From Zwartia hollandica (GTDB lineage Bacteria; Pseudomonadota; Gammaproteobacteria; Burkholderiales; Burkholderiaceae_B), in assembly GCF_019923725.1 (NCBI RefSeq), contig NZ_JAHXRI010000007.1:310001-374000 (forward strand): a stretch of 64,000 nt of DNA, written 5' to 3'. The translations under genes and the position numbers were made by a program. Below, piece after piece: positions 43,764 to 52,431 of this stretch; the first letter of the stretch is position 1; the number at the start of each line of letters is the position of its first letter. The notes below the pieces were generated by a model. It ran no database searches. It saw only the letters and a program-made list of their open reading frames with translations, and had not been told where the DNA came from.

Positions 43764-45011
43764 ATGAGCCTAAGCGTCGACACCATGCGCACCATCGATC
43801 ACCGGGTCGGTGTTCCCCTGTGCGCCCTCTTTAGCCCACTCGTGGCCCTGCTGGACTGGATCACCTATCTGATTAAGGGTCCAGCTGGCACGCCACGTCG
43901 CTTGCTGTTCATCGAACTCTCCGAGATGGGAAGCGCCATCATTGTCGATCCTGCGATGCGTGATGCCCAGGCGCGGGGTGCTGAAATCTTTTTTCTGATC
44001 TTCAAGAGTAACCGTGCAAGCCTAACCCTACTCAATACCGTACCCACAAACAACGTTTTCACCATTGATTCGAGTTCGGTTTTTAGCTTAGTCCGAGATA
44101 CAGTCAAATTCCTGTGGCAGGCACGAGCGCACAAAATTGATACCGTCATCGATTTAGAGCTCTTCTCTCGCTTCACTGCCTTGCTGACGGGGTTATGCGG
44201 TGCCCGCAGGCGTGTTGGATACCATATTTTTCATGGTGAAGGCCTATGGCGCGGCACGATGCTGACGCACAAAGTGCACTACAACCCACACACACATATC
44301 GCCAAAAACTTTTTGTCACTGATACACGCTGCCTTCGCGACCTCCGCTGAGCAACCTTTCAGCAAGGTACATATTCCAGACTCTGCAATCCGAATCGCAC
44401 AAGCACAGATTGATGTCCGTGTTAAACAAACAGTACTGGAGCGAATTCAAACACTTGCCACACAAGCACAGAGGCCATTTCAGCATGGGGTTCAACCGCT
44501 GCTTCTGGTGAATCCCAATGCGAGCGAGCTTTTGGTGCAGCGCCGCTGGGCACCTGAGAGCTTCTCCAAGCTGATTATTGCGCTCGTCAACCACTGGCCC
44601 GATTGCTTAGTGCTCATTACTGGATCACCCTCCGAACACGCCTACGTCGAGAATGTTCGACTTGGTGCCAACGTACCCAATGCCCTGAACTTCGCCGGTC
44701 AAGTAAGTTTTGCAGAGCTTCCTGCGTTGTATACGCTCGCAGATGTCATGGTGACCAACGACTCAGGTCCTGGTCATTTCTCGTCCGTAACCGGGCTACA
44801 TACCGTCGTGCTCTTCGGACCGGAGACGCCTGCCTTATATGGGTCGCTGGGCAAGTCCATTCCGATCACGGCTCAACTCGCTTGTTCACCTTGCGTCAGC
44901 GCGGCTAACCACCGCAAAACACCGTGCTCAGATAACGCCTGTATGCGTGCGATCACCGTCGAGCAAGTGATGCAAAAAATGATTGTCCAATTCACGGCGT
45001 CACGTGCATGA
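43764..45011 (+). CDS. Glycosyltransferase family 9 (heptosyltransferase-like)
   Basis: This 415-residue GT-B enzyme has the ADP-heptose:LPS heptosyltransferase fold. The N-terminal part (FIELSEMGSAIIVDPAMRD) and DLELFSRFTALLTGLCGARRRVGY-like block match. The C-terminal nucleotide-sugar site reads VTNDSGPGHFSSVTGLHTVV with FGPETPALYG. The cysteine pattern ACSPCVSAANHRKTPCSDNACM-like near the end also occurs in GT9 proteins. Compared with WaaC or WaaF it has a longer N-terminus with a hydrophobic segment (residues 16-38). The sugar and acceptor are unknown. It overlaps the PAP2 gene by four bases. Confidence 0.85.
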   Translation: MSLSVDTMRTIDHRVGVPLCALFSPLVALLDWITYLIKGPAGTPRRLLFIELSEMGSAIIVDPAMRDAQARGAEIFFLIFKSNRASLTLLNTVPTNNVFTIDSSSVFSLVRDTVKFLWQARAHKIDTVIDLELFSRFTALLTGLCGARRRVGYHIFHGEGLWRGTMLTHKVHYNPHTHIAKNFLSLIHAAFATSAEQPFSKVHIPDSAIRIAQAQIDVRVKQTVLERIQTLATQAQRPFQHGVQPLLLVNPNASELLVQRRWAPESFSKLIIALVNHWPDCLVLITGSPSEHAYVENVRLGANVPNALNFAGQVSFAELPALYTLADVMVTNDSGPGHFSSVTGLHTVVLFGPETPALYGSLGKSIPITAQLACSPCVSAANHRKTPCSDNACMRAITVEQVMQKMIVQFTASRA

Positions 45012-45829
45012 CAGCGCATCCGCGTTCGGCCACGCATACGCGCCATGTCGCGACCATTCAAAAAAAGGACTTTCTTTGGTGTCTGGCGCCTCTGGTAATT
45101 TGGGCGCTTTGCTGGCTTTTCTTACCAGAGCCTGGTCTCTTCCTTTATCTCAACCACACCGCCCGTCTCTTGCCAGACATTGTGTGGGTCAGCTTCAATA
45201 TGCTTGGCAACGGCTGGAGTGCCTTTGCGCTCCTTTCGCCCTTGCTAGTCCTCGCTCCACGGTTACTAATCGGTGCCATGTTTGCTGGTGCAATCGCGGG
45301 CGCGCTCTCACGCTGGCCTAAGCATGTCCTTGAGATGCCGCGCCCTGCAGGTCTTTTAGATCATTCCACCTTCTACATTCTGGAGCGTCCTCTCACCTCC
45401 TTCGCAATGCCCTCAGGACACACTCTCACTGCCTTTGCTGTTTTATCGGGCATTTACTTCGCGATGGATCGTCACCGCCGCAAACCATTTTTGTGGTTAT
45501 TTCTAATCGCAGCGTTGGGTGGATTCGCACGTATCGCGCTCGGAGCCCACTGGCCGTCAGACGTCTTTGCTGGCGCAGCGTTAGGGATTTTTGGCGGGAT
45601 TCTTGGAGGGCATTTCAGCAATCACTTGCCTGATACTGTCGTACAAAACACATCATGGCTGATGCGACTCATTGGGTTTGGCGCAGCATTATGCGCTTAC
45701 ATGCTCATCACAACCAAGATCGATTTCAAGATTGCCGAACCCGTTCAATATCTCTTTGCCATCATTGCGATCGCAAGTGTCACGATATTTGTTTGGCGAA
45801 GCTTTCGCCTCGCCAAACAGCTTAACTAA
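45008..45829 (+). CDS. PAP2-family membrane phosphatase
   Basis: This 273-residue polytopic lipid phosphatase has all three PAP2 motifs: KHVLEMPRP, SFAMPSGHT and RIALGAHWPSD. These supply the catalytic His pair and phosphate-binding Arg/Lys residues. Family members remove phosphate from undecaprenyl pyrophosphate, phosphatidylglycerophosphate or lipid A (LpxE). The neighbouring membrane glycosyltransferases favour lipid A or carrier-lipid dephosphorylation. The ATG overlaps the GT9 stop. The convergent RraA-like gene ends six bases away. Confidence 0.88.
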   Translation: MTAHPRSATHTRHVATIQKKDFLWCLAPLVIWALCWLFLPEPGLFLYLNHTARLLPDIVWVSFNMLGNGWSAFALLSPLLVLAPRLLIGAMFAGAIAGALSRWPKHVLEMPRPAGLLDHSTFYILERPLTSFAMPSGHTLTAFAVLSGIYFAMDRHRRKPFLWLFLIAALGGFARIALGAHWPSDVFAGAALGIFGGILGGHFSNHLPDTVVQNTSWLMRLIGFGAALCAYMLITTKIDFKIAEPVQYLFAIIAIASVTIFVWRSFRLAKQLN

Positions 45830-45835
45830 GAAAGA

Positions 45836-46549
45836 TTACTTCTGACCCGTTTCCGCTTTGTACCGCGCCAAATTCTCTGCGTTCGGTGGGTACAAACCAG
45901 GCAAAGCCTGCCCATTTTCAACTTGCTTCATAATCCACACTTCTAGCGCCTCTTGAGATGCTGCGCTCGCGACGACGTCGTCGAGCAGTGCGGCAGGAAT
46001 CAGCACAGCACCGTCATCATCAACAACCACTACATCGCCAGGAAACACCGCAACGCCACCACAACCGATGGGCTGTTGCCAATCCACAAAGGTCAAGCCT
46101 GCAACAGATGGCGGTGCCGCAGCGCCTGAACACCAAACTGGCAAACCTGTGCCCAAGACACCCGCTAGGTCGCGCACCACACCATCGGTCACCAGCGCAG
46201 CAACATTTTTCTTAGCCATACGCGCGCAGAGAATATCTCCGAAAATGCCAGCGTCCTGCACACCCATCGAGTCCACAACCGCGATACAGCCTTCAGGCAT
46301 ATCTTCGATGGCGCCACGTGTCGATTTCGGCGAAGACCAGGACTCCGGTGTCGCAAGGTCTTCACGTGCGGGTACAAACCGCAAAGTAAAGGCGCGGGCA
46401 ACAAGTCGAGGCTGACCACTACGAATGGGCTTTGTGCCGCGCATCCACACATTGCGCAAACCTTTCTTGAGCAGTACGGTGGTGAGTGTCGCGGTAGAAA
46501 TTGCGGCGAGAATGTCTTTTACTTTTGGATCGAGTTGCATATTGACCAT
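45836..46549 (-). CDS. RraA-family aldolase/demethylmenaquinone methyltransferase-like protein
   Basis: This 237-residue protein has the RraA/HMG-aldolase fold: the ILAAISTATLTTVLLKKG opening, the loop GIFGDILCARMAKK and the catalytic TDGVVRD (Asp122, Arg126, Asp127). Class II pyruvate aldolases of this group cleave 4-hydroxy-4-methyl-2-oxoglutarate or 4-carboxy-4-hydroxy-2-oxoadipate and also have oxaloacetate decarboxylase activity. The Arg-Asp pair supports an enzyme rather than an RNase E inhibitor. GGAGA lies seven bases before the ATG. It lies next to a DapA-family gene on the same strand, so both may process 2-oxoacids. Confidence 0.85.
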   Translation of the reverse strand: MVNMQLDPKVKDILAAISTATLTTVLLKKGLRNVWMRGTKPIRSGQPRLVARAFTLRFVPAREDLATPESWSSPKSTRGAIEDMPEGCIAVVDSMGVQDAGIFGDILCARMAKKNVAALVTDGVVRDLAGVLGTGLPVWCSGAAAPPSVAGLTFVDWQQPIGCGGVAVFPGDVVVVDDDGAVLIPAALLDDVVASAASQEALEVWIMKQVENGQALPGLYPPNAENLARYKAETGQK

Positions 46550-46605
46550 AAAGGGTCTCCGAATGCGTTAAATAAAACTAGGGAATAGGTAAACAAACAG
46601 GCCAA

Positions 46606-47553
46606 CTATTTCAAGGCAGCGAGCTTCTTTTCCTGTCGTGTCGTTAAGCGTGCAATATCTGCAATGTCCTGAGCGCTAAGCTTGGGACCAGGCTTGCGTA
46701 TCGCGGCCGAAGCAATCGCCCCACGCTGGGCGAGAATATGTTTACGCACAGCCAGTCCAACGCCGGCCTGCTGCTCGTACTTGGCCAAGGGCAAATAGCA
46801 ATCAAAGATATCGAAGGCACGCTCGACATCCCCGGCGGCAAAGGCTTTGCAGACATCAACCATCATTTCAGGATAGGCAAAACCAGTCATGGCTCCATTC
46901 GCCCCGCGCACGAGCTCTTCTGGCAAAAACAAACCACCACCATTGCCAGTCAAAATCGAAATCTTTTGCAGGTCGCCCTTTTGTATTGCCTGGCAGACGG
47001 CAGATAACTTACCCAGACCAGGCCAATCTTCGTGCTTGAGCATGACACATCGCGGTGAGTTCTTCAGAATCCGCATCACCACCGCCGTCGACATTTGCAC
47101 GCCCGTTGATGTGGGGTGATCCTGTAAACACCAAGGGACATCGGATCCCAAGGTCTCGTTGACCATATCAAAATAGCTGCTTATCTGATCATCTGTGCGT
47201 AAACCGGCTGCGGGAGCGACCATCACACCCGACGCACCCATATCCATCACACTTTTCGTGAGCTCGCCCATGGGAGCAAAGCCTGCTGCAGACGCACCAA
47301 CCACCACCGGTACCTTACCCTGCACACGGGCAAGCACTTGTTTGACAAAAACACGAGATTCCTCAGCGGTCAACTTGGTCGCCTCGCCCATAATGCCAAG
47401 AATCGTCAGCCCCGTCACACCGCGTTCAAGACAAAAATCCACCATGCGATCTGTACTCGCCAGATCAAGTTCACCTCCGTCTTTAAACGGTGTGACAGTA
47501 ATCAAATAAACCCCATCTGCTGAGGGATTAAAAGCATTAACGTTCGTGTTCAC
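46606..47553 (-). CDS. Dihydrodipicolinate synthase (DapA) family lyase, atypical
   Basis: This 315-residue TIM-barrel protein belongs to the class I pyruvate-type aldolase family. The GIMGEATKLT motif and the Schiff-base lysine in CVMLKHEDWPG (Lys173) are present. The usual YNxP segment with the catalytic Tyr is replaced by QDHPTSTG (Gln144), so it is not a normal DapA. I take the GTG at 47553, which has AAGGA six bases upstream; an in-frame ATG at 47604 and a GTG at 47631 would add a non-family N-terminus. The substrate is likely a 2-keto-hydroxy acid. It lies beside the RraA gene and is divergent from a Bug receptor gene. Confidence 0.85.
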   Translation of the reverse strand: MNTNVNAFNPSADGVYLITVTPFKDGGELDLASTDRMVDFCLERGVTGLTILGIMGEATKLTAEESRVFVKQVLARVQGKVPVVVGASAAGFAPMGELTKSVMDMGASGVMVAPAAGLRTDDQISSYFDMVNETLGSDVPWCLQDHPTSTGVQMSTAVVMRILKNSPRCVMLKHEDWPGLGKLSAVCQAIQKGDLQKISILTGNGGGLFLPEELVRGANGAMTGFAYPEMMVDVCKAFAAGDVERAFDIFDCYLPLAKYEQQAGVGLAVRKHILAQRGAIASAAIRKPGPKLSAQDIADIARLTTRQEKKLAALK

Positions 47554-47651
47554 AATCAGTCCTTGGTTCGGGCGAAATGCCCCTCGTTCGGGCAAGGTAT
47601 TCATCACAATAATTGCGCTGTAACATAGCACACACTAGGGCGATAAAGCTC

Positions 47652-47680
47652 TTGTCACGGCACAGCAAAACCAATAGTCT
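47652..47680 (+). promoter_or_regulatory. Candidate sigma-70 promoter for Bug receptor gene
   Basis: TTGTCA at 47652-47657 and TAGTCT at 47675-47680 are separated by 17 bases and lie about 55 bases before the start. The -35 matches 5 of 6 and the -10 only 3 of 6 consensus bases. Confidence 0.3.
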
Positions 47681-47734
47681 AAGCCATCCTCAAGATGAGT
47701 GCATGCAATGAAATCCAACAGATCGGAGCTAGGA

Positions 47735-48718
47735 ATGAAACTAACAAAAAATTTGCCTATTTTGACGCTGGTCTTCGCCTCGATCGGTGCGGCCCTGGCA
47801 CCGGCGGCACAAGCACAAGACTTTCCAAAGCAGCCCATCAAACTCGTCGTGCCCTGGGCGCCCGGCGGAAACGTTGATATCACCGCGCGCGCCGTCGCTC
47901 CCTCCCTTTCCGAAATTCTGGGTCAACAAGTGATTGTTGAGAACAAACCAGGCGCAGGTGGCTTTATTGGCTCCACAGGCGTCGTGAAATCGACCCCGGA
48001 CGGCTACACGTTGCTACTTGGTTCTAGCGGCTCCGTCTCGGTTGCACCTGCACTCGTTGCCGCCCCACCCTACAACCCCGTCAAAGACCTTACCGTTATC
48101 GGACCAATCCACGCCGTACCGATCGTTCTCAGTGCGACCGCTAAAGGGAACATGAAAACCTTTGCAGACTTTGCCGCCAAGGCCAAAGCAGGCAAAGAGC
48201 AAATTTCAGTCGGGTCGGCAGGAAATGGCTCAAGTCAGCATCTCGCACTTGAAATGCTGGCCTTGCGTATGGGCGTCAAGCTCAACCATATCCCATACAA
48301 AGGCAGCGGCCCGGCCCTAATCGATCTGGTTGGCGGACAAATCGAGACCATGATGGATCAACTGACCGCCTCGATCTCCCATATCAAGAGCGGCGCGATC
48401 ATTCCCTTGGCTCAGACGGGAAAAACCCGCTCGCCCCTCTTACCCAACGTACCCACCTTTGAAGAGTTAGGTATCAAAGATTTCGATATGGTGACTTACA
48501 CAGGGATTTTCGGACCGGCCGGCATGCCTACTGCAGTCGTAGAAAAACTCGCTGCAGCGCTTCAGAAAACAATGCAACAACAAAGCGTGAAAGAGCGTTT
48601 CAATAGCCTTGGCGTGGACATCATCACGCTGGATCGCTCGGCCTTCGCCGCCTACGTAAAGAAGGATTTCGAAGAGAACCAAGCGATCGCCAAGGCTGCG
48701 AACATCGTCATGCAATAA
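47735..48718 (+). CDS. Bug-type tripartite tricarboxylate transporter receptor
   Basis: This 327-residue Bug/TctC receptor has a signal peptide ending near AQAQ (residue 28). IKLVVPWAPGGNVDITARAV, HIPYKGSGPALIDLVGGQI and LLPNVPTFEELG are family blocks. I chose the ATG at 47735 with GGAG six bases upstream; an earlier in-frame start at 47699 would extend the signal peptide oddly. It is divergent from the DapA/RraA pair, which suggests its ligand may be the precursor of a 2-oxoacid handled by those enzymes. No membrane subunits nearby. It ends at a strong hairpin. Confidence 0.9.
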   Translation: MKLTKNLPILTLVFASIGAALAPAAQAQDFPKQPIKLVVPWAPGGNVDITARAVAPSLSEILGQQVIVENKPGAGGFIGSTGVVKSTPDGYTLLLGSSGSVSVAPALVAAPPYNPVKDLTVIGPIHAVPIVLSATAKGNMKTFADFAAKAKAGKEQISVGSAGNGSSQHLALEMLALRMGVKLNHIPYKGSGPALIDLVGGQIETMMDQLTASISHIKSGAIIPLAQTGKTRSPLLPNVPTFEELGIKDFDMVTYTGIFGPAGMPTAVVEKLAAALQKTMQQQSVKERFNSLGVDIITLDRSAFAAYVKKDFEENQAIAKAANIVMQ

Positions 48719-48741
48719 CGCGACGCACACAGCCCTAAAAA

Positions 48742-48778
48742 GAGAAAGGCTGATCCCCTGTAGGGATCAGCCTTTCTC
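48742..48778. terminator. Bidirectional hairpin terminator
   Basis: A perfect 16-base stem (48742-48757 with 48763-48778) with a 5-base loop lies between two convergent genes. On the minus strand it is followed by a run of five T (AAAAA at 48737-48741 on the plus strand); on the plus strand it is followed by ATTAAAA. It should stop the isopropylmalate-dehydrogenase-like transcript efficiently and probably the Bug transcript too. Confidence 0.9.
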
Positions 48779-48794
48779 ATTAAAACCAAGCGAA

Positions 48795-49856
48795 TTACAC
48801 TTTCGCTAGACGTGCCATTAGCGCTTGACCAGTCTCTTTAGTTCCCAGCTTACCGCCCACGTCTTTGGTGGACTCGCCAGCTGCGACAGCCCCTGCGACC
48901 GCAGTCTCTAGCACTTGTGCGGCCTGTGTAAACTCGGGACGTCCCTTGCGCTGACCAAACCAGTTTAAGAGCATCGCTGCAGACCAGACCTGAGAAAAAG
49001 GATTGGCAATATTTTTACCTGCGATATCCGGTGCAGAGCCATGCGCAGCCTGTGCCATCGCATAGTTCACGCCGGCATTGATCGAGGCTGCCATACCCAA
49101 ACTACCTGAAAGCTCAGCCGTCAGATCCGACAGAATATCGCCGAACATATTTGTGGTGACGATCACGTCATAGCGCTCAGGCGTACGCACCACGTGCGCC
49201 ATCATTGCATCCACAATGATTTCTTCGATTTGGACTTCAGGAAACTCCTTGCCAATTAAGCGGCAAGAGTCAATGAACATCCCATCCCCTAAACGCAGTA
49301 CGTTTGCCTTATGCACGACCGTCACGTGCTTGCGTCGCGTCATGGCCAGCTCAAATGCTGCGCGAGCGATGCGCTCGCAGCACTGACGCGTAATGCGTCT
49401 GAGCGAAACCACAACGTCAGAAGTAATGAGCATCTCACTGCCACCAGACTCTACGTTGCGATCAGCATAGAAGCCTTCGGTGTTTTCACGTACGACGACG
49501 AGGTCCAGTGGCTTATGCACTGCGCCACTACCTGGAAAGGTCTTGGCCGGACGAATATTGGCGAAGAGATCTAAGCTTTTACGAAAAAACTTTGATGGAT
49601 TAATCTCGCCCTTAGATTCATCTTTGAAGTCATAGGTAGACATTGGCCCGAGTATCAAGCCATCTGCATTTTTGACAGCATCAAGTAAACCCGCATGAAT
49701 CGTGGTCCCATGCTTAATCAAGCTCTCATGGCCTGCGATGTCATGATGCAAATTCAAGTTAAGTTTGAATTTCTTAGAAACAAGTTCGAGGGCCTCTACC
49801 GCGACAGAGACCGTCTCTGCACCAATGCCATCACCTGGCAGGACAATAATTTTCAT
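48795..49856 (-). CDS. Isocitrate/isopropylmalate dehydrogenase family protein
   Basis: This 353-residue NAD(P)-dependent beta-decarboxylating dehydrogenase begins MKIIVLPGDGIGAETV. It has VVRENTEGFYADRN, the substrate loop KANVLRLGDGMF, metal-binding Asp residues in NMFGDILSDLTAELSGSLG, and the cofactor stretch HGSAPDIAGKNIANP. These fit tartrate/D-malate, isocitrate and isopropylmalate dehydrogenases. Leucine genes are not adjacent, so an accessory 2-hydroxyacid role (tartrate, D-malate or a substituted malate) is more likely. The frame is open to 49928, but the ATG at 49856 fits the family N-terminus. A terminator follows. Confidence 0.9.
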   Translation of the reverse strand: MKIIVLPGDGIGAETVSVAVEALELVSKKFKLNLNLHHDIAGHESLIKHGTTIHAGLLDAVKNADGLILGPMSTYDFKDESKGEINPSKFFRKSLDLFANIRPAKTFPGSGAVHKPLDLVVVRENTEGFYADRNVESGGSEMLITSDVVVSLRRITRQCCERIARAAFELAMTRRKHVTVVHKANVLRLGDGMFIDSCRLIGKEFPEVQIEEIIVDAMMAHVVRTPERYDVIVTTNMFGDILSDLTAELSGSLGMAASINAGVNYAMAQAAHGSAPDIAGKNIANPFSQVWSAAMLLNWFGQRKGRPEFTQAAQVLETAVAGAVAAGESTKDVGGKLGTKETGQALMARLAKV

Positions 49857-49920
49857 GAACAATCTCTCTTTAAAGTGAATACCGTTTATATAGCAAAGAT
49901 AAGTACCCTTGCCAACACGT

Positions 49921-50988
49921 TCAACCAAACTTCAACTCATCAGACGGACCAATCAGCTGACGCATCTGCTGCTCCAGCTCTTGACGCGTTTGAATGCCCG
50001 ATAGCTGGGGCCCATCAAGATAAAACCGCCAGAACAGACTTGTCGTCATGCTCACGCGCTCCCAAATCTGCGCATTCGTCTCACTTGTGACTGAGACATC
50101 ACGACTAAAGCTTTGGGTATCAACAGCTTCACCCGCAAAACTCATATGATCAGCCGAGTTCAGTTTGAGCTGAATTTTTTCGCCGGCAGGAAGATGCTCG
50201 TACACCAGCTCGCGTTGCGCCAGGCTCACGCCCAGACGAACGGACTCCCCACCTTTCTTAAAGGTCACATAGTGGTCATGCGTGCCAGTGACACAGAAGA
50301 AAGGGATGTCTACACTCTTAAGTGCTTGCGCACGCTCTGCCGAAATCGCTGTAGGCGATAACGCAATCACTGCGCGCACACGTGCATCACGTAACGACTG
50401 AGCCCCACCTGATTGCCCAGCGATAGACTGTGCAGTTAAGGCACCAAAAGAATGTCCGGCTAATCCTATCCGCCCCGCATCAAGACGTGGTGCAAACTCT
50501 GCTTTTTCCAGGCAATAGTCAATTACGAAGCGGCAATCGGCAACACGCAATCCATACTGCGGTCCAGCGATCGCATCGCTAACGTTTGTCTTAAAAGACT
50601 TGCCGGGTGAGATCGTCCAAAGGGAATCATCAGTCACAGGGTGTGCGAGTGTGACCACAACGAATCCAGCTTGCCGCCAGGCTTCGCACCAAGCCGCACC
50701 ATTAGAGATCCCACTACCAAGACCAGGCGAATAAAGGATTAACCCCGCTTTGCCGGAGCCGTCGGGAAGTCGAGTGCGTAACTTAATTCGTCGCTTTGTT
50801 TTGGGATCGATCAACACCAGCATGTCTGGATCGACGTTTAAACCGTTAGTCGTCGTCCCCAGAGTCTGCCCAAGCACCGTCGCGTTTAACCCCATGGCGC
50901 TAGCGACCCAAGTCGCACTCGCGACCACACGTCTACGCAACGGATCGATGTGATCTGTCCCATCGGCATTAAACACGCCCGCTGCCAT
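49921..50988 (-). CDS. Exported alpha/beta hydrolase (PAF-acetylhydrolase/dienelactone hydrolase-like)
   Basis: This 355-residue protein has an alpha/beta-hydrolase core with nucleophile elbow GLAGHSFGAL, a likely acid residue in TGTHDHYVTF and the catalytic His in NSADHMSFAG. The oxyanion region LYSPGLGSG precedes. Its N-terminus contains DPLRRRVVASATWVASAMG, which looks like a Tat signal (twin Arg plus hydrophobic stretch), so it may be exported folded. The ATG at 50988 overlaps the cupin stop. Its substrate is unknown; small esters or lactones are plausible. It is downstream of the cupin and Ldh2 genes in a continuous minus-strand run. Confidence 0.8.
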   Translation of the reverse strand: MAAGVFNADGTDHIDPLRRRVVASATWVASAMGLNATVLGQTLGTTTNGLNVDPDMLVLIDPKTKRRIKLRTRLPDGSGKAGLILYSPGLGSGISNGAAWCEAWRQAGFVVVTLAHPVTDDSLWTISPGKSFKTNVSDAIAGPQYGLRVADCRFVIDYCLEKAEFAPRLDAGRIGLAGHSFGALTAQSIAGQSGGAQSLRDARVRAVIALSPTAISAERAQALKSVDIPFFCVTGTHDHYVTFKKGGESVRLGVSLAQRELVYEHLPAGEKIQLKLNSADHMSFAGEAVDTQSFSRDVSVTSETNAQIWERVSMTTSLFWRFYLDGPQLSGIQTRQELEQQMRQLIGPSDELKFG

Positions 50989-51356
50989 CACATGGTGATG
51001 GTTTTGAACTCACCAGGCAAGACGATCTCAAGCACTTCAAAGTCATCCGAGTGTTCGATTTCGCGGTGGCGGATATGCGGCGGCTGATGCACGCACGTCC
51101 CTTCCACGAGCTTGTGTTGACCATGCCCCTCATATTCAAAAATCGCCCAACCCTTCAATACATAAACAAACTGGAAATTTAGCTCGTGACGATGCCATTC
51201 TCCGGTTGCGTTACTACCCTTACTGGCACGAATGACATGCATAACCGCTTTGCCATCCGTTGCATCAAAAATACCTAAGTCACGGTAATCAAAATATTCA
51301 CGTAACCCGTCATGTGCAAAAGCCTTGTCCTTCGCGTGCTGGATGCTGAATTTCAT
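50988..51356 (-). CDS. Small cupin-domain protein
   Basis: This 122-residue single cupin has the two motifs EWHRHELNFQFVYVLKGW and HQPPHIRHREIEHSDDFEVLE, with several His and Glu residues that can bind a metal. I chose the ATG at 51356, preceded by GGAG at six bases; a TTG 12 bases earlier is also in frame. The function is unknown; such proteins act as isomerases, dioxygenases or sensors of small acids. It sits between the hydrolase and Ldh2 genes, with overlap on one side and a 13-base gap on the other. Confidence 0.8.
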   Translation of the reverse strand: MKFSIQHAKDKAFAHDGLREYFDYRDLGIFDATDGKAVMHVIRASKGSNATGEWHRHELNFQFVYVLKGWAIFEYEGHGQHKLVEGTCVHQPPHIRHREIEHSDDFEVLEIVLPGEFKTITM

Positions 51357-51369
51357 GTTGGTCTCCAAA

Positions 51370-52431
51370 TTAGAAAGGTACGCCTGCTTCGCGCCCTACG
51401 CGCTGCAAGTCTTCCAGTGTGTCCTGAGGCAAGAGCAGACCCTTGCCTCGATTCTCGCAGTCAGCCAAACGCTCCATCTCGCCAGGATAATAAACCTGCT
51501 TATGTCCTACTGCGAGTGGCACGTCCTTCAACGAGCGAATGTAGGCATCGATTCGCTGATGAAACTCTGCGATTGGCATGAAAGCCGCAACATTGAGTGC
51601 CACCATGAAATGCCCCGCACCGCTGGGATTAACAGGGTCGTAGGGCCCATGTACCGTATCAAGGAACTGGCTACCCGACAGTACGCCAGACAAGAGGTCA
51701 ACCATGACGCCCATCACGTAGCCCTTGTGACCCGCCATCGGCAGGATAAAGCCTTCTAACGCCGCTTTTGGATCGGTTGTAGGACGCCCCTGTGCATCGA
51801 CAGCCCAATAATCAGGTATCGGCTCGCGACGCTTGTTTGCTAAATAAATCTTCCCGCGCGCAACCCCGGAGTTCGCCATGTCCATGACCACTGGCCCATA
51901 GTCACCACCCGGCACGGCAATCGACCAAGGATTCGTGCCGATTTTCTTCTTCAAACCACCCCACGGAGCCATATTCGGTCCCGCATTACTCATCAACATC
52001 ATGATGCAGTTTTGCTCTGCCGCGATGCGTGTGTAATACATACAGGTACCAAAGTGATTGGAGTTCCGAATCGATACAACGCCCACGCCATGATTTCTTG
52101 CGCGGGTCACCGCCTCCTCAACCGCCCGACGCGTGATCACTTGCCCCACACCATCATGTCCATCCATCACGGCGATTGCACCCGCATCGACCGCAAGCGT
52201 GGTGTGCGTAACCGGCTTCATGGCCCCGGAGCGCAAGCGTGCGTAGTACCAGCCAAGACGGAGCATGCCGTGCGACTGATGACCCCACAAGTCGGCCTGG
52301 ACCAACGTATCCGCCGCGAGCGCTGCATCGACCTCTGGAACACCTGCGCTACGGTAGACGGCGGCAGCAAACGCACTAAATACCTTAGGTGCAATCGGCA
52401 AGCCTGACGACGGATCAATCATTGAGCTCAT
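51370..52431 (-). CDS. Malate/L-lactate/ureidoglycolate dehydrogenase family (Ldh2)
   Basis: This 353-residue oxidoreductase belongs to the Ldh2/MDH2 family of NAD(P)-dependent 2-hydroxyacid dehydrogenases. It has the catalytic block VVSIRNSNHFGTCMYYT with its conserved His, the cofactor stretch IMMLMSNAGPNMAPWGG and KKIGTNPWSIAVPG. The LPMAGHKGYVMGVMVDLLSG block is also diagnostic. Family members act on malate, sulfolactate, ureidoglycolate, 2,3-diketogulonate or proline-like imines. The start overlaps the upstream esterase stop (ATGA), indicating an operon with the serine hydrolase and the cupin. Confidence 0.9.
   Translation of the reverse strand: MSSMIDPSSGLPIAPKVFSAFAAAVYRSAGVPEVDAALAADTLVQADLWGHQSHGMLRLGWYYARLRSGAMKPVTHTTLAVDAGAIAVMDGHDGVGQVITRRAVEEAVTRARNHGVGVVSIRNSNHFGTCMYYTRIAAEQNCIMMLMSNAGPNMAPWGGLKKKIGTNPWSIAVPGGDYGPVVMDMANSGVARGKIYLANKRREPIPDYWAVDAQGRPTTDPKAALEGFILPMAGHKGYVMGVMVDLLSGVLSGSQFLDTVHGPYDPVNPSGAGHFMVALNVAAFMPIAEFHQRIDAYIRSLKDVPLAVGHKQVYYPGEMERLADCENRGKGLLLPQDTLEDLQRVGREAGVPF

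Noticed and set aside
45836-46549. Calling the RraA-family protein a regulator of RNase E
   Set aside because: The Arg-Asp catalytic pair and the 2-oxoacid gene context fit the aldolase branch better than the E. coli RNase inhibitor.
48795-49856. Naming the beta-decarboxylating dehydrogenase leuB
   Set aside because: There are no leuC, leuD or asd neighbours, and sequence features are shared by tartrate, D-malate and isocitrate enzymes.
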